In this document: positions 24,374-33,169 of the stretch, piece after piece
Position numbering within the stretch: the stretch's first letter is position 1
Layout: each line of letters starts with the position of its first letter
From: an uncultured Bacteroides sp.
GTDB lineage: Bacteria > Bacteroidota > Bacteroidia > Bacteroidales > Bacteroidaceae
DNA length: 64,000 bases
NCBI GenBank assembly: GCA_944320865.1
Contig: CALUJC010000005.1
Coordinates: forward strand, 1 to 64,000
Direction: 5' to 3'
Translations under genes and position numbers: made by a program
Notes under the pieces: generated by a model
Databases searched by the model: none
Seen by the model: only the letters and a program-made list of their open reading frames with translations
Told to the model about the DNA's origin: nothing

Positions 24374-24577
24374 TCCGACCAACGTCGGACTCCCGTTCGA
24401 CCAACCTCCGCTTTTCGTCCGACGACATTCGCAACCTTGGCGGCCTGTAATCCTGTCCTTTACAGGGAGTAGGTGCTACTTTTCCACCCGTCCCACTGCA
24501 GTAGGACGACATTCCCACTGGAGTGAGACGACCGTCCCACTGGAATAGGACGACTGTCCCACTGCAGTGGGACGGGT
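24374..24577. repeat. Two 22-bp phased repeat arrays in a divergent promoter region
   Basis: Array A: T(C/T)CGAC(C/G)(A)AC at 24374, 24396 and 24418. Array B: GTCCCACTG or a variant at 24490, 24512, 24534 and 24556. Spacing is exactly 22 bp in both. Each unit of array B is also close to a palindrome; the best is GTCCCACTGCAGTGGGAC at 24556-24573. The ends of array B form an inverted pair (CCACCCGTCCCACTGCAGT against ACTGCAGTGGGACGGGTGG). They lie between the receptor-like gene and the sensor-kinase gene, and no ORF is seen in this 358-base gap. Confidence 0.65.
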
Positions 24578-24665
24578 GGAAAGGTAGCGCAAAAGGGTAT
24601 GAAAGTCGGCCAACTTTCTGCGGCTTTATACTGCATAGTTCATTATTATTACGTATATTCGCTGC

Positions 24666-25715
<1,050 letters not shown>

Positions 25716-25722
25716 GTGACCT

Positions 25723-26448
25723 ATGGCTGACATGACATTGACTTGCATGGTTGTTGATGACGAGCCGCTGGCCGTCAAACTCTTGGCCAGCTTTGTGGAA
25801 CGGACTCCCTTCCTCCGCCTGGCGGGGACGTACCTCGACCCCCTGGAGGCGGTGGCTGCCCTCAGCCCTCAGATTGACATTCTTTTCCTGGACATACAGA
25901 TGCCGGGCCTCACCGGGATGGAGCTCTCCAGACTGGTGCAGCCGCCCACGCGGGTCATTTTCACTACCGCCTTCAAGGAGTATGCCTACGACAGCTACGA
26001 GGTCCGCGCGCTGGACTATCTGCTGAAGCCCATCACCTACCAGGCCTTTTTGAAGGCTGCCACCCACGCACGGAATGTGCTCGACCGCCCCGTCCAGTCC
26101 GCGGAGGGCGAGGCAGTGCAGGCGGCTTCCCCCTCTTCGTATCTCTTTGTGAAGAACGACTCCAGGCTGGTGCGGGTGGACTTCGACCGCATATTGTTTG
26201 TCAGCGGCTTGAAGGACTATGTGCGCTTTCATCTCGCGGACACGCCGCGCCCCCTGATAGCCCTGAGCACCATGAAGAGTGTGGAAGACCGTCTGCCTGC
26301 CGACCGCTTTTGCCGCGTGCACCGCTCGTACATCGTGGCGCTCGACAAGATTGAGAGCGTAGAGCACAACCGCATTCGCATAGGCGATGAACTGATACCG
26401 GTGGCTCCCGCTTACCAGGAAGTGTTTATGAAGAAGATAGGTGGGTAA
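25723..26448 (+). CDS. LytTR-family response regulator
   Basis: A 241-aa regulator. The receiver domain (about 5-120) has the acidic pocket D12/D13, phosphoacceptor D57 in FLDIQMPG and the conserved K of LLKP (about residue 103). The C-terminal LytTR DNA-binding domain (about 140-238) contains VKNDSRLVRVDFDRILFVSGLKDYVRFHL and FCRVHRSYIVAL. LytTR domains bind about 9-bp direct repeats roughly 22 bp apart on one face of DNA. The exact 22-bp arrays just upstream of this operon are therefore candidate autoregulatory sites. Confidence 0.93.
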   Translation: MADMTLTCMVVDDEPLAVKLLASFVERTPFLRLAGTYLDPLEAVAALSPQIDILFLDIQMPGLTGMELSRLVQPPTRVIFTTAFKEYAYDSYEVRALDYLLKPITYQAFLKAATHARNVLDRPVQSAEGEAVQAASPSSYLFVKNDSRLVRVDFDRILFVSGLKDYVRFHLADTPRPLIALSTMKSVEDRLPADRFCRVHRSYIVALDKIESVEHNRIRIGDELIPVAPAYQEVFMKKIGG

Positions 26449-26458
26449 AGGGCATAAA

Positions 26459-26513
26459 AAAGGCGCGGATTCAAGGTGAACCCACGCCCATTCTCATTTT
26501 TTAATTCTCAATT
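26459..26513. terminator. Possible bidirectional terminator
   Basis: A run of A then an imperfect stem GGCGCGGATT/AACCCACGCC (two mismatches), followed by CATTCTCATTTTTTAATT. It lies between the convergent LytTR and M16 genes and could serve both. AATTCTCAATTCTCCATTT after it is a further copy of the 7-bp-unit type sequence. Confidence 0.4.
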
Positions 26514-26520
26514 CTCCATT

Positions 26521-29430
26521 TCAGAAAAGTGCGTCCTTCGTGTTGAACAGCTTGCGTTCGCTCAGCTTCACTACTTTGCCGTACTTTTCCAGGCGGTCGG
26601 TGTCAATCAGCTTTGGGTTGCCGATGATGCCTATGCGGTAGTTCTTTCCCTTGATATGCTGCTCGTAGAAGCGCACAATGTCGTCAAAGGTGAGCGCGTC
26701 AATCTTAGGCAAGTTTTCCTTGGCGGGGTCGCCTTCATAGCCCATGCGCCGGAATACTTCCATATACTGCGCCTTGGTGCGGAAGTCCGGATGGCTGGTC
26801 AGCGCCTCTTGTCTTAGGTAGCTCTTGATGTTGTCTATGCGGTCGGGGTTTTGCGGCATGTCGGTCAGCAGAGACATGAATACGTCCATGGCGTCGTTCA
26901 CCTTGTCGTTTTGTGTACCGAGGTGACCATAGAGGAAAGTCTGACCTCCCGGCAGGGCAGGGGTGATGACGGATGCGTCGGCATAGTAAGCCATGGAGCG
27001 TTTCTCGCGGATTTCGTTCATCATCAGTCCGTTGAAGCTGCCCGAAAAGTACTGGTTGAATGCATCGCGCAACACGTCGTCCTGCTTGTCGTAAGCATCC
27101 ATGGGCAAGCAGAGGAAAATTTGCGCCTGTTCGGCATCGCTGTTCGGCAGGAAGTAGATGGTGTTTTCCTCGGCCGGTGCCAGCGGCTTGTCTTGGGGCG
27201 ATACGGCGGGACGCTCGTTGGCCACCAGCGGGAGGTTCTTGCTCAGGATGTCATACACCGTTTCGAAAGGCAGCGTGCCGCAATAGAATATCTCCGCCTC
27301 GTAGTTGCTGACACGGTTGATGTCACCCGTCAGCCCGGATACTTGCAGTTCGAGTATCTCCATGTCCGTCAGTTCGGTGAGGTACGATGACCGGTTGCCA
27401 TAACGCAAGTATTGCGAAAGGGCGTCGGCCAGGATGTTCACATTCTCCTTGCGTTGTTGGCGCGTGCCTAGCAGTGAACCTTTCAGGCTGCTCAGTTGCT
27501 TCTCGTCGAGGGCGGGCATCAAGATTTGTCTTGACAGCAATTGGCAGGCTTGCACAAGGGTCTCTTCGTATCCGCGCATGGTGATGTACAAGTAATCGTC
27601 GTTGGCGCTTACTTGGCAAGTGGCATTCAGCCGGCTCAGTTCTTCCTTCAGTTGCTGGGGTTCGTAAGCACCCATCACGCCGGCATTGTTCATCAGTTCG
27701 GCGGCAATGCCCAGCTGGGGGAATTCACGTTCGCCTGCCCCGTAGCGCAGGGTAAGGCTGAACACGTTGTTCTCGGGGTTTTGCGTGTAGTACAATTTGG
27801 AGCGGTCGTTGAGTTTCTGTTCTTTCACGTCGTTGAAGTCGATGAACTTTTCTTCCACTTGCCCGATGCTCATGCGCTTGAACTGTTTGGCATATTCCGA
27901 CTCTTGGCCTACGGGTGGTTCGATGGGTTTGTATCCGGGCTTCTTTATCTTGTTGCCCTTGTCGGGCTTGCCTTCTTCGATGTAAAGGGCGAGGTAGTTG
28001 TCCGAAAGGTATTGGCTTGCCACGCGCTTGATGTCTTCAGTGGTTACGGCCAACACTTCATCCTTATAGTTGAGTACTTTGCCCAAGTCTTGCTCGTAGA
28101 TAAAGGCGTTCATCAGCAGCATGGCCTTGGTGTTGTTCGACTCCATTTGCAGGTCGAAGTCGCGGCACAGGTTGGCTTTGATGGCATTCACCTGCCAGTC
28201 TTCAAACTCGCCGTTGGCAATCTTTTCTATGGCTTTCAGTGCCTTGCGCTCGGTGCTTTTGTTCGACTCAAAGCGACGTTGGTTTTCGTCATACAGGGGG
28301 ATACATTGCACGATGTTGCGCCCCTGTTCGCGCATGGTCATGGGGGAAGCTCCGGCACCGGTCAGTTCCCCGTCCAGTGAGAGTTTGTCCAGCGTGCCCG
28401 TATTGCTGCTGTTGCTCAGCAGGGACATAGCTATCTCCAAAGGCTTCTCATCTGGATGTCCGGCAGGTACGCCCGGGTAGATGAGGCACACGTTGGGGTA
28501 ATAGCCTATCTTGGCGGTGTATTGGGTGCGCCCTTTTATCTCGAGGTCGGGATACGTCTTGCGTGCCGGCGTGGCCTTTTGCGGCAGCCGGCCGAAGGCG
28601 GCGTTGATGCGTCCCACAATTTGTTGCGCCTTGATGTTGCCCACCAGGATGAGCACCATGTTTTCAGGCGTATACCAGTCGTTGTAGAAGTCAATGAGTT
28701 TGCTCAACCTCGGGTTCTTCAAGTGTTCGGGAAGACCGATGATATCCCTGGCATAAGGATGGCCTTCGAAAGCTTTTGCGCGGATGAAGTTGCTCTGCAA
28801 GCTCGAGGGGTTGTCTTGATACATGTTGTACTCCTCATATACGTTCTCCAGTTCCGACTGGAAGGTGCGGAATACCGGGTGGCGGAAGCGTTCGGAAGTA
28901 ATTTCCAGCCATTTGTTTATCTGGTAAGCAGGAAAAGAGTTGTAGTAGTAAGTCAGGTCGAAACTGGTGCCCGCGTTCATGCCCTTGCTGCCCATGCTTT
29001 CCATCAGGTTGGAGAATTCAGTCGACACGCTCACCTTGCCTGCCTGTACCGTCAGGTCGTTGATTTCCTGGCTGATGAATTCTTTCTTCGCAGGGTCGGT
29101 GGCATCCGCCATCTCGTCATACTTGGCGATGATTTGCTGGTAGAGGGGCTCTTCGGCAGCCCAATCCAGCGCCCCTATCTTGTCCGTGCCCTTGAACATC
29201 ACGTGCTCCAGGTAGTGGGCCAATCCGGTGTATTCTGCCGGGTCGTTCACCGAACCAGTGCGCACGGCCACGATGCCAAACACGTCCGATTTTGTGTCAT
29301 CTTCCCAAATGTAGACGGAAAGTCCGTTTTTCAGCTTTAAAGCCTTCAGCCCTTGCGCCGATGCCGTAAAAGGCAATCCTGCCAGAACAAGTAGCAGCAG
29401 GAGTAGTTTCAATTTCAATGTTTTCATCAT
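26521..29430 (-). CDS. M16 family zinc metallopeptidase (two-module, exported)
   Basis: A 969-aa protein with a signal peptide (KLKLLLLLLVLAGLPFTASA). The N-terminal module has the inverted zinc motif HYLEH (72-76) in GLAHYLEHVMFKGT, with the third-ligand Glu about 75-80 residues later in the ELENVYEEYN segment. The second half repeats the M16 fold without the zinc motif, as in other full-length pitrilysin-like proteins. It should degrade peptides in the periplasm or at the surface. A repeat ending in AAATTATCATTT lies 22 bases before its start. No partner gene is adjacent. Confidence 0.92.
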   Translation of the reverse strand: MMKTLKLKLLLLLLVLAGLPFTASAQGLKALKLKNGLSVYIWEDDTKSDVFGIVAVRTGSVNDPAEYTGLAHYLEHVMFKGTDKIGALDWAAEEPLYQQIIAKYDEMADATDPAKKEFISQEINDLTVQAGKVSVSTEFSNLMESMGSKGMNAGTSFDLTYYYNSFPAYQINKWLEITSERFRHPVFRTFQSELENVYEEYNMYQDNPSSLQSNFIRAKAFEGHPYARDIIGLPEHLKNPRLSKLIDFYNDWYTPENMVLILVGNIKAQQIVGRINAAFGRLPQKATPARKTYPDLEIKGRTQYTAKIGYYPNVCLIYPGVPAGHPDEKPLEIAMSLLSNSSNTGTLDKLSLDGELTGAGASPMTMREQGRNIVQCIPLYDENQRRFESNKSTERKALKAIEKIANGEFEDWQVNAIKANLCRDFDLQMESNNTKAMLLMNAFIYEQDLGKVLNYKDEVLAVTTEDIKRVASQYLSDNYLALYIEEGKPDKGNKIKKPGYKPIEPPVGQESEYAKQFKRMSIGQVEEKFIDFNDVKEQKLNDRSKLYYTQNPENNVFSLTLRYGAGEREFPQLGIAAELMNNAGVMGAYEPQQLKEELSRLNATCQVSANDDYLYITMRGYEETLVQACQLLSRQILMPALDEKQLSSLKGSLLGTRQQRKENVNILADALSQYLRYGNRSSYLTELTDMEILELQVSGLTGDINRVSNYEAEIFYCGTLPFETVYDILSKNLPLVANERPAVSPQDKPLAPAEENTIYFLPNSDAEQAQIFLCLPMDAYDKQDDVLRDAFNQYFSGSFNGLMMNEIREKRSMAYYADASVITPALPGGQTFLYGHLGTQNDKVNDAMDVFMSLLTDMPQNPDRIDNIKSYLRQEALTSHPDFRTKAQYMEVFRRMGYEGDPAKENLPKIDALTFDDIVRFYEQHIKGKNYRIGIIGNPKLIDTDRLEKYGKVVKLSERKLFNTKDALF

Positions 29431-29451
29431 AATAAAGCGTTTTATTTGAAT

Positions 29452-29595
29452 AAATGATAATTTAGCGCACGAAGTGCGCAGCTACGAGCTACAAGCTACG
29501 AGCTACGAGTAGCTGCGCACTGAGTACCTAGAAACTTTACTTGTAGCTTGTAGCTCGTAACTTGTAGCTGCGGGCAAAGCCCGCTAAATTAGTAA
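29452..29595. repeat. Inverted repeat of GAGCTAC units
   Basis: Tandem 7-bp units GAGCTAC/AAGCTAC on the left arm (about 29480-29510) and complementary GTAGCTT/GTAGCTC units on the right (about 29541-29570). Both outer ends carry the module AATTTAGCG followed by a small GC hairpin and then AGCTAC. On the minus strand its end TAAATTATCATTT (29452-29464) is just upstream of the M16 gene start. Confidence 0.75.
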
Positions 29596-29640
29596 GTGCC
29601 AAAACTATGAAAAAAATCACAGTTGACAGCAGAATGGGGC

Positions 29641-29677
29641 AAAAAAAAATCCCCTCCGATGCACGGCTCGGAGAGGA
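29641..29677 (-). terminator. Rho-independent terminator of GDP-fucose synthase gene
   Basis: On the minus strand a 10-bp stem (TCCTCTCCGA paired with TCGGAGGGGA, including a G-U) with an 8-base loop is followed by nine T. Confidence 0.8.
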
Positions 29678-29714
29678 TTCTTTCACGATGTGGGGTAAAA
29701 AGCATGGGCTGGAC

Positions 29715-30656
29715 TCACCTTTCAGCACGCATGGGATTGTGCAGGAAGTCCTGGTAGGCCAGGCGGATGCCGTCTTCAAGTTCCGTCTTGTAGGTCCATC
29801 CCAGGGCGGTGGCTTTCGACACGTCCAGCAGCTTGCGGGGCGTTCCATTGGGCTTTGTCTTGTCCCAGCGTATTTCTCCTTCGTAGCCTATCACTTTGGC
29901 TACCAGTTCAGTCAGCTGCTTTATGGTCAGCTCCTTTCCTGTGCCTGCGTTTACCGTCTCGTTGCCGCTGTAGTGGTTCATCAGGAATACGCACAGGTTG
30001 GCCAGGTCGTCCACGTAGAGAAATTCCCGTAGCGGACTTCCGTCTCCCCAGCAGGTCACGAAGGGCAGGTTTTGCACTTTAGCTTCGTGAAAGCGCCTTA
30101 TCAGGGCAGGCAGTACGTGGCTGTGTGTAGGGTGGTAGTTGTCGTTGGGGCCATACAGGTTGGTAGGCATCACGCTGATGTAGTCCGTCCCATACTGCCG
30201 GTTCAGGAATTCGCAATACTTCAATCCCGAAATCTTGGCCAGTGCGTAAGCCTCGTTGGTCTTCTCCAGTTCCGATGTCAGCAGGCAGCTCTCTTTCATG
30301 GGCTGGGGAGCCATGCGCGGATAGATGCACGACGAGCCCAGAAACTCCAGCTTTTTACAGCCGTTCTGCCAAGCCGAGTGAATGACGTTCATCTCCAGAA
30401 TCATGTTGACATACATAAAGTCGGCCAATGCGCTTTCATTAGCCACGATGCCTCCCACCTTAGCTGCTGCCAGGAATACATACTCTGGTTTCTCGTCGGC
30501 AAAGAACTGCTCCACGGCTTCCTGCCGGCACAGGTCCAGTTCGGCATGGGTACGGGTGACGATGTTGGTGTATCCTTGTCTTTGCAGTTCGCGCACGATG
30601 GCCGACCCCACCATTCCCCGGTGTCCGGCCACGTATATTTTAGCGTCTTTCTCCAT
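29715..30656 (-). CDS. fcl: GDP-L-fucose synthase
   Basis: A 313-aa short-chain dehydrogenase that converts GDP-4-keto-6-deoxymannose to GDP-L-fucose by epimerisation and NADPH-dependent reduction. The nucleotide motif is [11 protein letters not shown] (9-19). SSCIYP gives the catalytic Ser, YALAKISG the Tyr-x3-Lys pair, and [29 protein letters not shown] is the GDP-sugar-binding region of WcaG/Fcl. The -7 box TACTTTTG is at 30676-30683 on the minus strand. The usual partner, GDP-mannose dehydratase (gmd), is not in the window. It stands alone rather than in a polysaccharide cluster. Confidence 0.94.
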   Translation of the reverse strand: MEKDAKIYVAGHRGMVGSAIVRELQRQGYTNIVTRTHAELDLCRQEAVEQFFADEKPEYVFLAAAKVGGIVANESALADFMYVNMILEMNVIHSAWQNGCKKLEFLGSSCIYPRMAPQPMKESCLLTSELEKTNEAYALAKISGLKYCEFLNRQYGTDYISVMPTNLYGPNDNYHPTHSHVLPALIRRFHEAKVQNLPFVTCWGDGSPLREFLYVDDLANLCVFLMNHYSGNETVNAGTGKELTIKQLTELVAKVIGYEGEIRWDKTKPNGTPRKLLDVSKATALGWTYKTELEDGIRLAYQDFLHNPMRAER

Positions 30657-30675
30657 ACAAATGTTTTTTACATTG

Positions 30676-30683
30676 CAAAAGTA
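30676..30683 (-). promoter_or_regulatory. -7 box of fcl
   Basis: TACTTTTG on the minus strand, 20 bases before the ATG. No clear -33 element. Confidence 0.5.
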
Positions 30684-30728
30684 GGCAAAATTCCATTTAT
30701 TCCCTTCTTTCTTTTTTCGTAAAAGGGC

Positions 30729-30793
30729 ATAAAAAAAGGAGTACCGCTGTACTCCAACCTTTTGTTAACCTTAAATCTAATACTATGAAAAAC
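30729..30793 (-). ncRNA. Candidate small RNA
   Basis: A full promoter (TTG at 30828-30830, 19 bases, TATCTTTG at 30800-30807 on the minus strand) should start transcription near 30793. About 40 bases on is a perfect 7-bp hairpin GGAGTAC/GTACTCC with a 4-base loop, followed by TTTTTTTA. The predicted transcript is about 65 nt with no room for a protein. The hairpin could also end uvrB transcripts. The strong promoter after uvrB's stop is what suggests a separate RNA. Confidence 0.5.
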
Positions 30794-30799
30794 ACACAG

Positions 30800-30830
30800 C
30801 AAAGATAGCTATATTTTTGATATGTGCAAT
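30800..30830 (-). promoter_or_regulatory. Promoter of candidate small RNA
   Basis: ATTG, 19 bases, TATCTTTG on the minus strand: the best-formed promoter in this intergenic region, with no ORF behind it. Confidence 0.6.
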
Positions 30831-30897
30831 GTTTTTCTTTATGTATCAGCAAATTAATAACATTCGTTATAATATACACGCTTATACTACAGCTTTT

Positions 30898-32931
30898 TTA
30901 AGAGATTTCGGTCTTATGCTTAAGTATATCTTCCATTTTTAATATCTCATCCCGATATTGGGCAGCTTCAATGAAGTTCAGTTTCTTGGCTGCCTCCTTC
31001 ATAAGTTTACGGGTGCGTTCAATACTCTTTTCCAGTTGAGTGCGATTCATGTATTGCATAATCGGATCGGCGGCGATACCGGTTTCGCTTTCTTGGTCGG
31101 CATAAGGGCGGGAGGCATTGACTGTTGTGGCATTATTGGCGAAGACGTTGAAACTTTTGTTCTTTCTGATTTGTTGTGGGGTGATACCATGGTCTTCGTT
31201 GTACTTCAATTGTTTTTCACGCCGGCGGTTGGTCTCTTCTATGGTTTTCTGCATGCTCTCTGTTATGGTGTCGGCATACATGATAACCATGCCGTTGATG
31301 TTTCGGGCAGCGCGTCCGGCGGTCTGTGTCAGCGAGCGGTGGGAGCGCAGGAAACCTTCTTTGTCCGCATCGAGTATGGCCACGAGGGAGACTTCGGGCA
31401 AGTCGAGTCCTTCGCGGAGCAGGTTGACGCCAATCAACACGTCGTAGACGCCGGCACGCAGGTCGTCCATTATCTTCACCCGCTCCAGGGTCTCCACGTC
31501 GCTATGGATGTAGTTGCACTTCACGTGATTGTTCAGCAGATATTCGGTCAGCTCTTCGGCCATGCGCTTGGTGAGGGTAGTGACCAGCGTGCGCTCTTTA
31601 CGCTCTATGCGCAGCTGTATTTCTTCCATCAGGTCGTCTATCTGGTTTTGGCTGGGGCGCACTTCAATGATGGGGTCCAACAGGCCTGTAGGACGGATGA
31701 CTTGTTCGACCACGATGCCCTCCGATTTCTTCAGCTCATAATCGGCAGGAGTGGCGCTGATGTAGATGACCTGGTGGGTCATGGCTTCGAATTCCTCGAA
31801 GGTGAGCGGGCGGTTGTCCATGGCGGCGGGCAGGCGGAAGCCGTATTCCACCAGATTGACCTTGCGGGCACGGTCGCCTCCATACATGGCACGGATTTGC
31901 GGGATGCTGACGTGGCTTTCGTCCACCACCATCAGGTAGTCCTTGGGAAAGAAGTCGAGCAGGCAGTAGGGCCGGGTGCCCTCGGCGCGGCCGTCGAAGT
32001 AGCGCGAGTAGTTCTCGATACCTGCGCAGTGGCCCAGCTCGCGCAGCATCTCCATGTCGTAGGTGACGCGCTCTTGCAGGCGTTTGGCTTCAAGCATACG
32101 TCCTTGTTCTTCAAACCATTGCACGCGTTTGTGCAAGTCGTCCTCTATGTCGTGTATGGCGCGCAGGGTAGCCTCCTTGGTGGTCATGAAGAGGTTGGCG
32201 GGGTAGATTTTGTAGTCGTCGAAGCGGTTGATGGTAACGCCGCTCACGGGGTCTACTTCCTCAATGCTGTCCACCTCGTCGCCCCAGAACACCACGCGCA
32301 GCAGGTTGTCCGTATAGGCCAGGAAGATGTCTATGGTGTCGCCCTTGACACGGAAGTTACCCCGGTTCAGCTCCACGTCGTTGCGGGTGTAGAGGCTGTC
32401 CACCAGCTGGCGGAGGAAGACGTTGCGGCTGAACGCCTTGCCCTGTCGCACCTCGATGACGTTGTTGTAGAAGTCGGCCGGATTGCCCATGCCGTAGATG
32501 CACGAAACGGAGGAGATGACCACCACGTCCTTCCGTCCCGACAGCAGTGCCGAGGTGGCCGCTAGGCGCAGCTTGTCTATCTCGTCGTTGATGGCGAGGT
32601 CCTTCTCTATATAGGTGTCCGACGAGGGCAGGTAGGCCTCGGGCTGATAGTAGTCGTAGTAAGACACGTAGTACTCCACCGCGTTGTTGGGGAAGAAGCC
32701 CTTGAACTCGCTGTACAGCTGTGCGGCCAGCGTCTTGTTGTGGCTCAGCACCAGCGTGGGCTTGTTGATGCGGGCAATGACGTTGGCTATGGTGAACGTC
32801 TTGCCCGACCCGGTGACGCCCAGCAGCGTCTGCGCGGGCACGCCCTGCAGCACGCCCTCTGTCAGCTGTTCGATGGCCTCCGGTTGGTCGCCTGTGGGAC
32901 GGTAATCGGATATCAATTCAAACTTGTTCAT
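30898..32931 (-). CDS. uvrB: Excinuclease ABC subunit B
   Basis: A 677-aa DNA-repair helicase-like protein of usual length. It receives damaged DNA from UvrA and directs UvrC incision. Walker A GVTGSGKT is at 38-45. The beta-hairpin region YVSYYDYYQPEAYLPSSDTYIEKD inserts between the strands. Helicase motif II DESH follows (VVDESHVSIPQI), then motifs V/VI GLDLPEVSLVAILDADKEGFLR and QTAGRAARN. The C-terminal UVR motif (LEKSIERTRKLMKEAAKKLNFIEAAQYRDEI) binds UvrC. The start MNKFELISDYRPTGDQP is invariant in the family. Confidence 0.97.
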   Translation of the reverse strand: MNKFELISDYRPTGDQPEAIEQLTEGVLQGVPAQTLLGVTGSGKTFTIANVIARINKPTLVLSHNKTLAAQLYSEFKGFFPNNAVEYYVSYYDYYQPEAYLPSSDTYIEKDLAINDEIDKLRLAATSALLSGRKDVVVISSVSCIYGMGNPADFYNNVIEVRQGKAFSRNVFLRQLVDSLYTRNDVELNRGNFRVKGDTIDIFLAYTDNLLRVVFWGDEVDSIEEVDPVSGVTINRFDDYKIYPANLFMTTKEATLRAIHDIEDDLHKRVQWFEEQGRMLEAKRLQERVTYDMEMLRELGHCAGIENYSRYFDGRAEGTRPYCLLDFFPKDYLMVVDESHVSIPQIRAMYGGDRARKVNLVEYGFRLPAAMDNRPLTFEEFEAMTHQVIYISATPADYELKKSEGIVVEQVIRPTGLLDPIIEVRPSQNQIDDLMEEIQLRIERKERTLVTTLTKRMAEELTEYLLNNHVKCNYIHSDVETLERVKIMDDLRAGVYDVLIGVNLLREGLDLPEVSLVAILDADKEGFLRSHRSLTQTAGRAARNINGMVIMYADTITESMQKTIEETNRRREKQLKYNEDHGITPQQIRKNKSFNVFANNATTVNASRPYADQESETGIAADPIMQYMNRTQLEKSIERTRKLMKEAAKKLNFIEAAQYRDEILKMEDILKHKTEIS

Positions 32932-33060
32932 CCTGATACTTACTCATGATTGCGGTGCAATATTCGCTAAAATCTTCGACATAAACAAGGGAAGAGGGCG
33001 TTTCTTCGTGTAGGGAGGTCGGTCACTGGATATGAAGTTTGCCTTTCGACTGTTGTGTGC

Positions 33061-33156
33061 ACCCTCACAAGCCTGCATGTGTGTACCCCCACAAGCCTAC
33101 ATGTGTGTACCCTCACAAGCCTACATGTGTATACCCTCACAAGCCTACATGAATGG
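33061..33156. repeat. Four tandem 24-bp repeats
   Basis: ACCCTCACAAGCCTACATG plus a 5-base tail (TGTGT or a variant) repeats at 33061, 33085, 33109 and 33133, exactly 24 bp apart, with one or two changes per unit. It lies between the histidine-kinase gene and uvrB, both on the minus strand. The remainder of this gap (32932-33060) shows no recognisable feature. Confidence 0.8.
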
Positions 33157-33169
33157 GTAGGCTCATGCC

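Noticed and set aside
24490..24577. Palindromic 22-bp repeats considered as CRISPR or as an origin iteron set.
   Set aside because: There are no spacers and no cas genes, and no replication genes nearby; operator sites next to a LytTR operon are the simpler reading.
30958..32565. A 535-codon + strand frame.
   Set aside because: It is the antisense shadow of uvrB, with no promoter and unnatural composition.
33061..33156. Tandem 24-bp repeats considered as a CRISPR array.
   Set aside because: The units are adjacent with no unique spacers and no cas genes are present.
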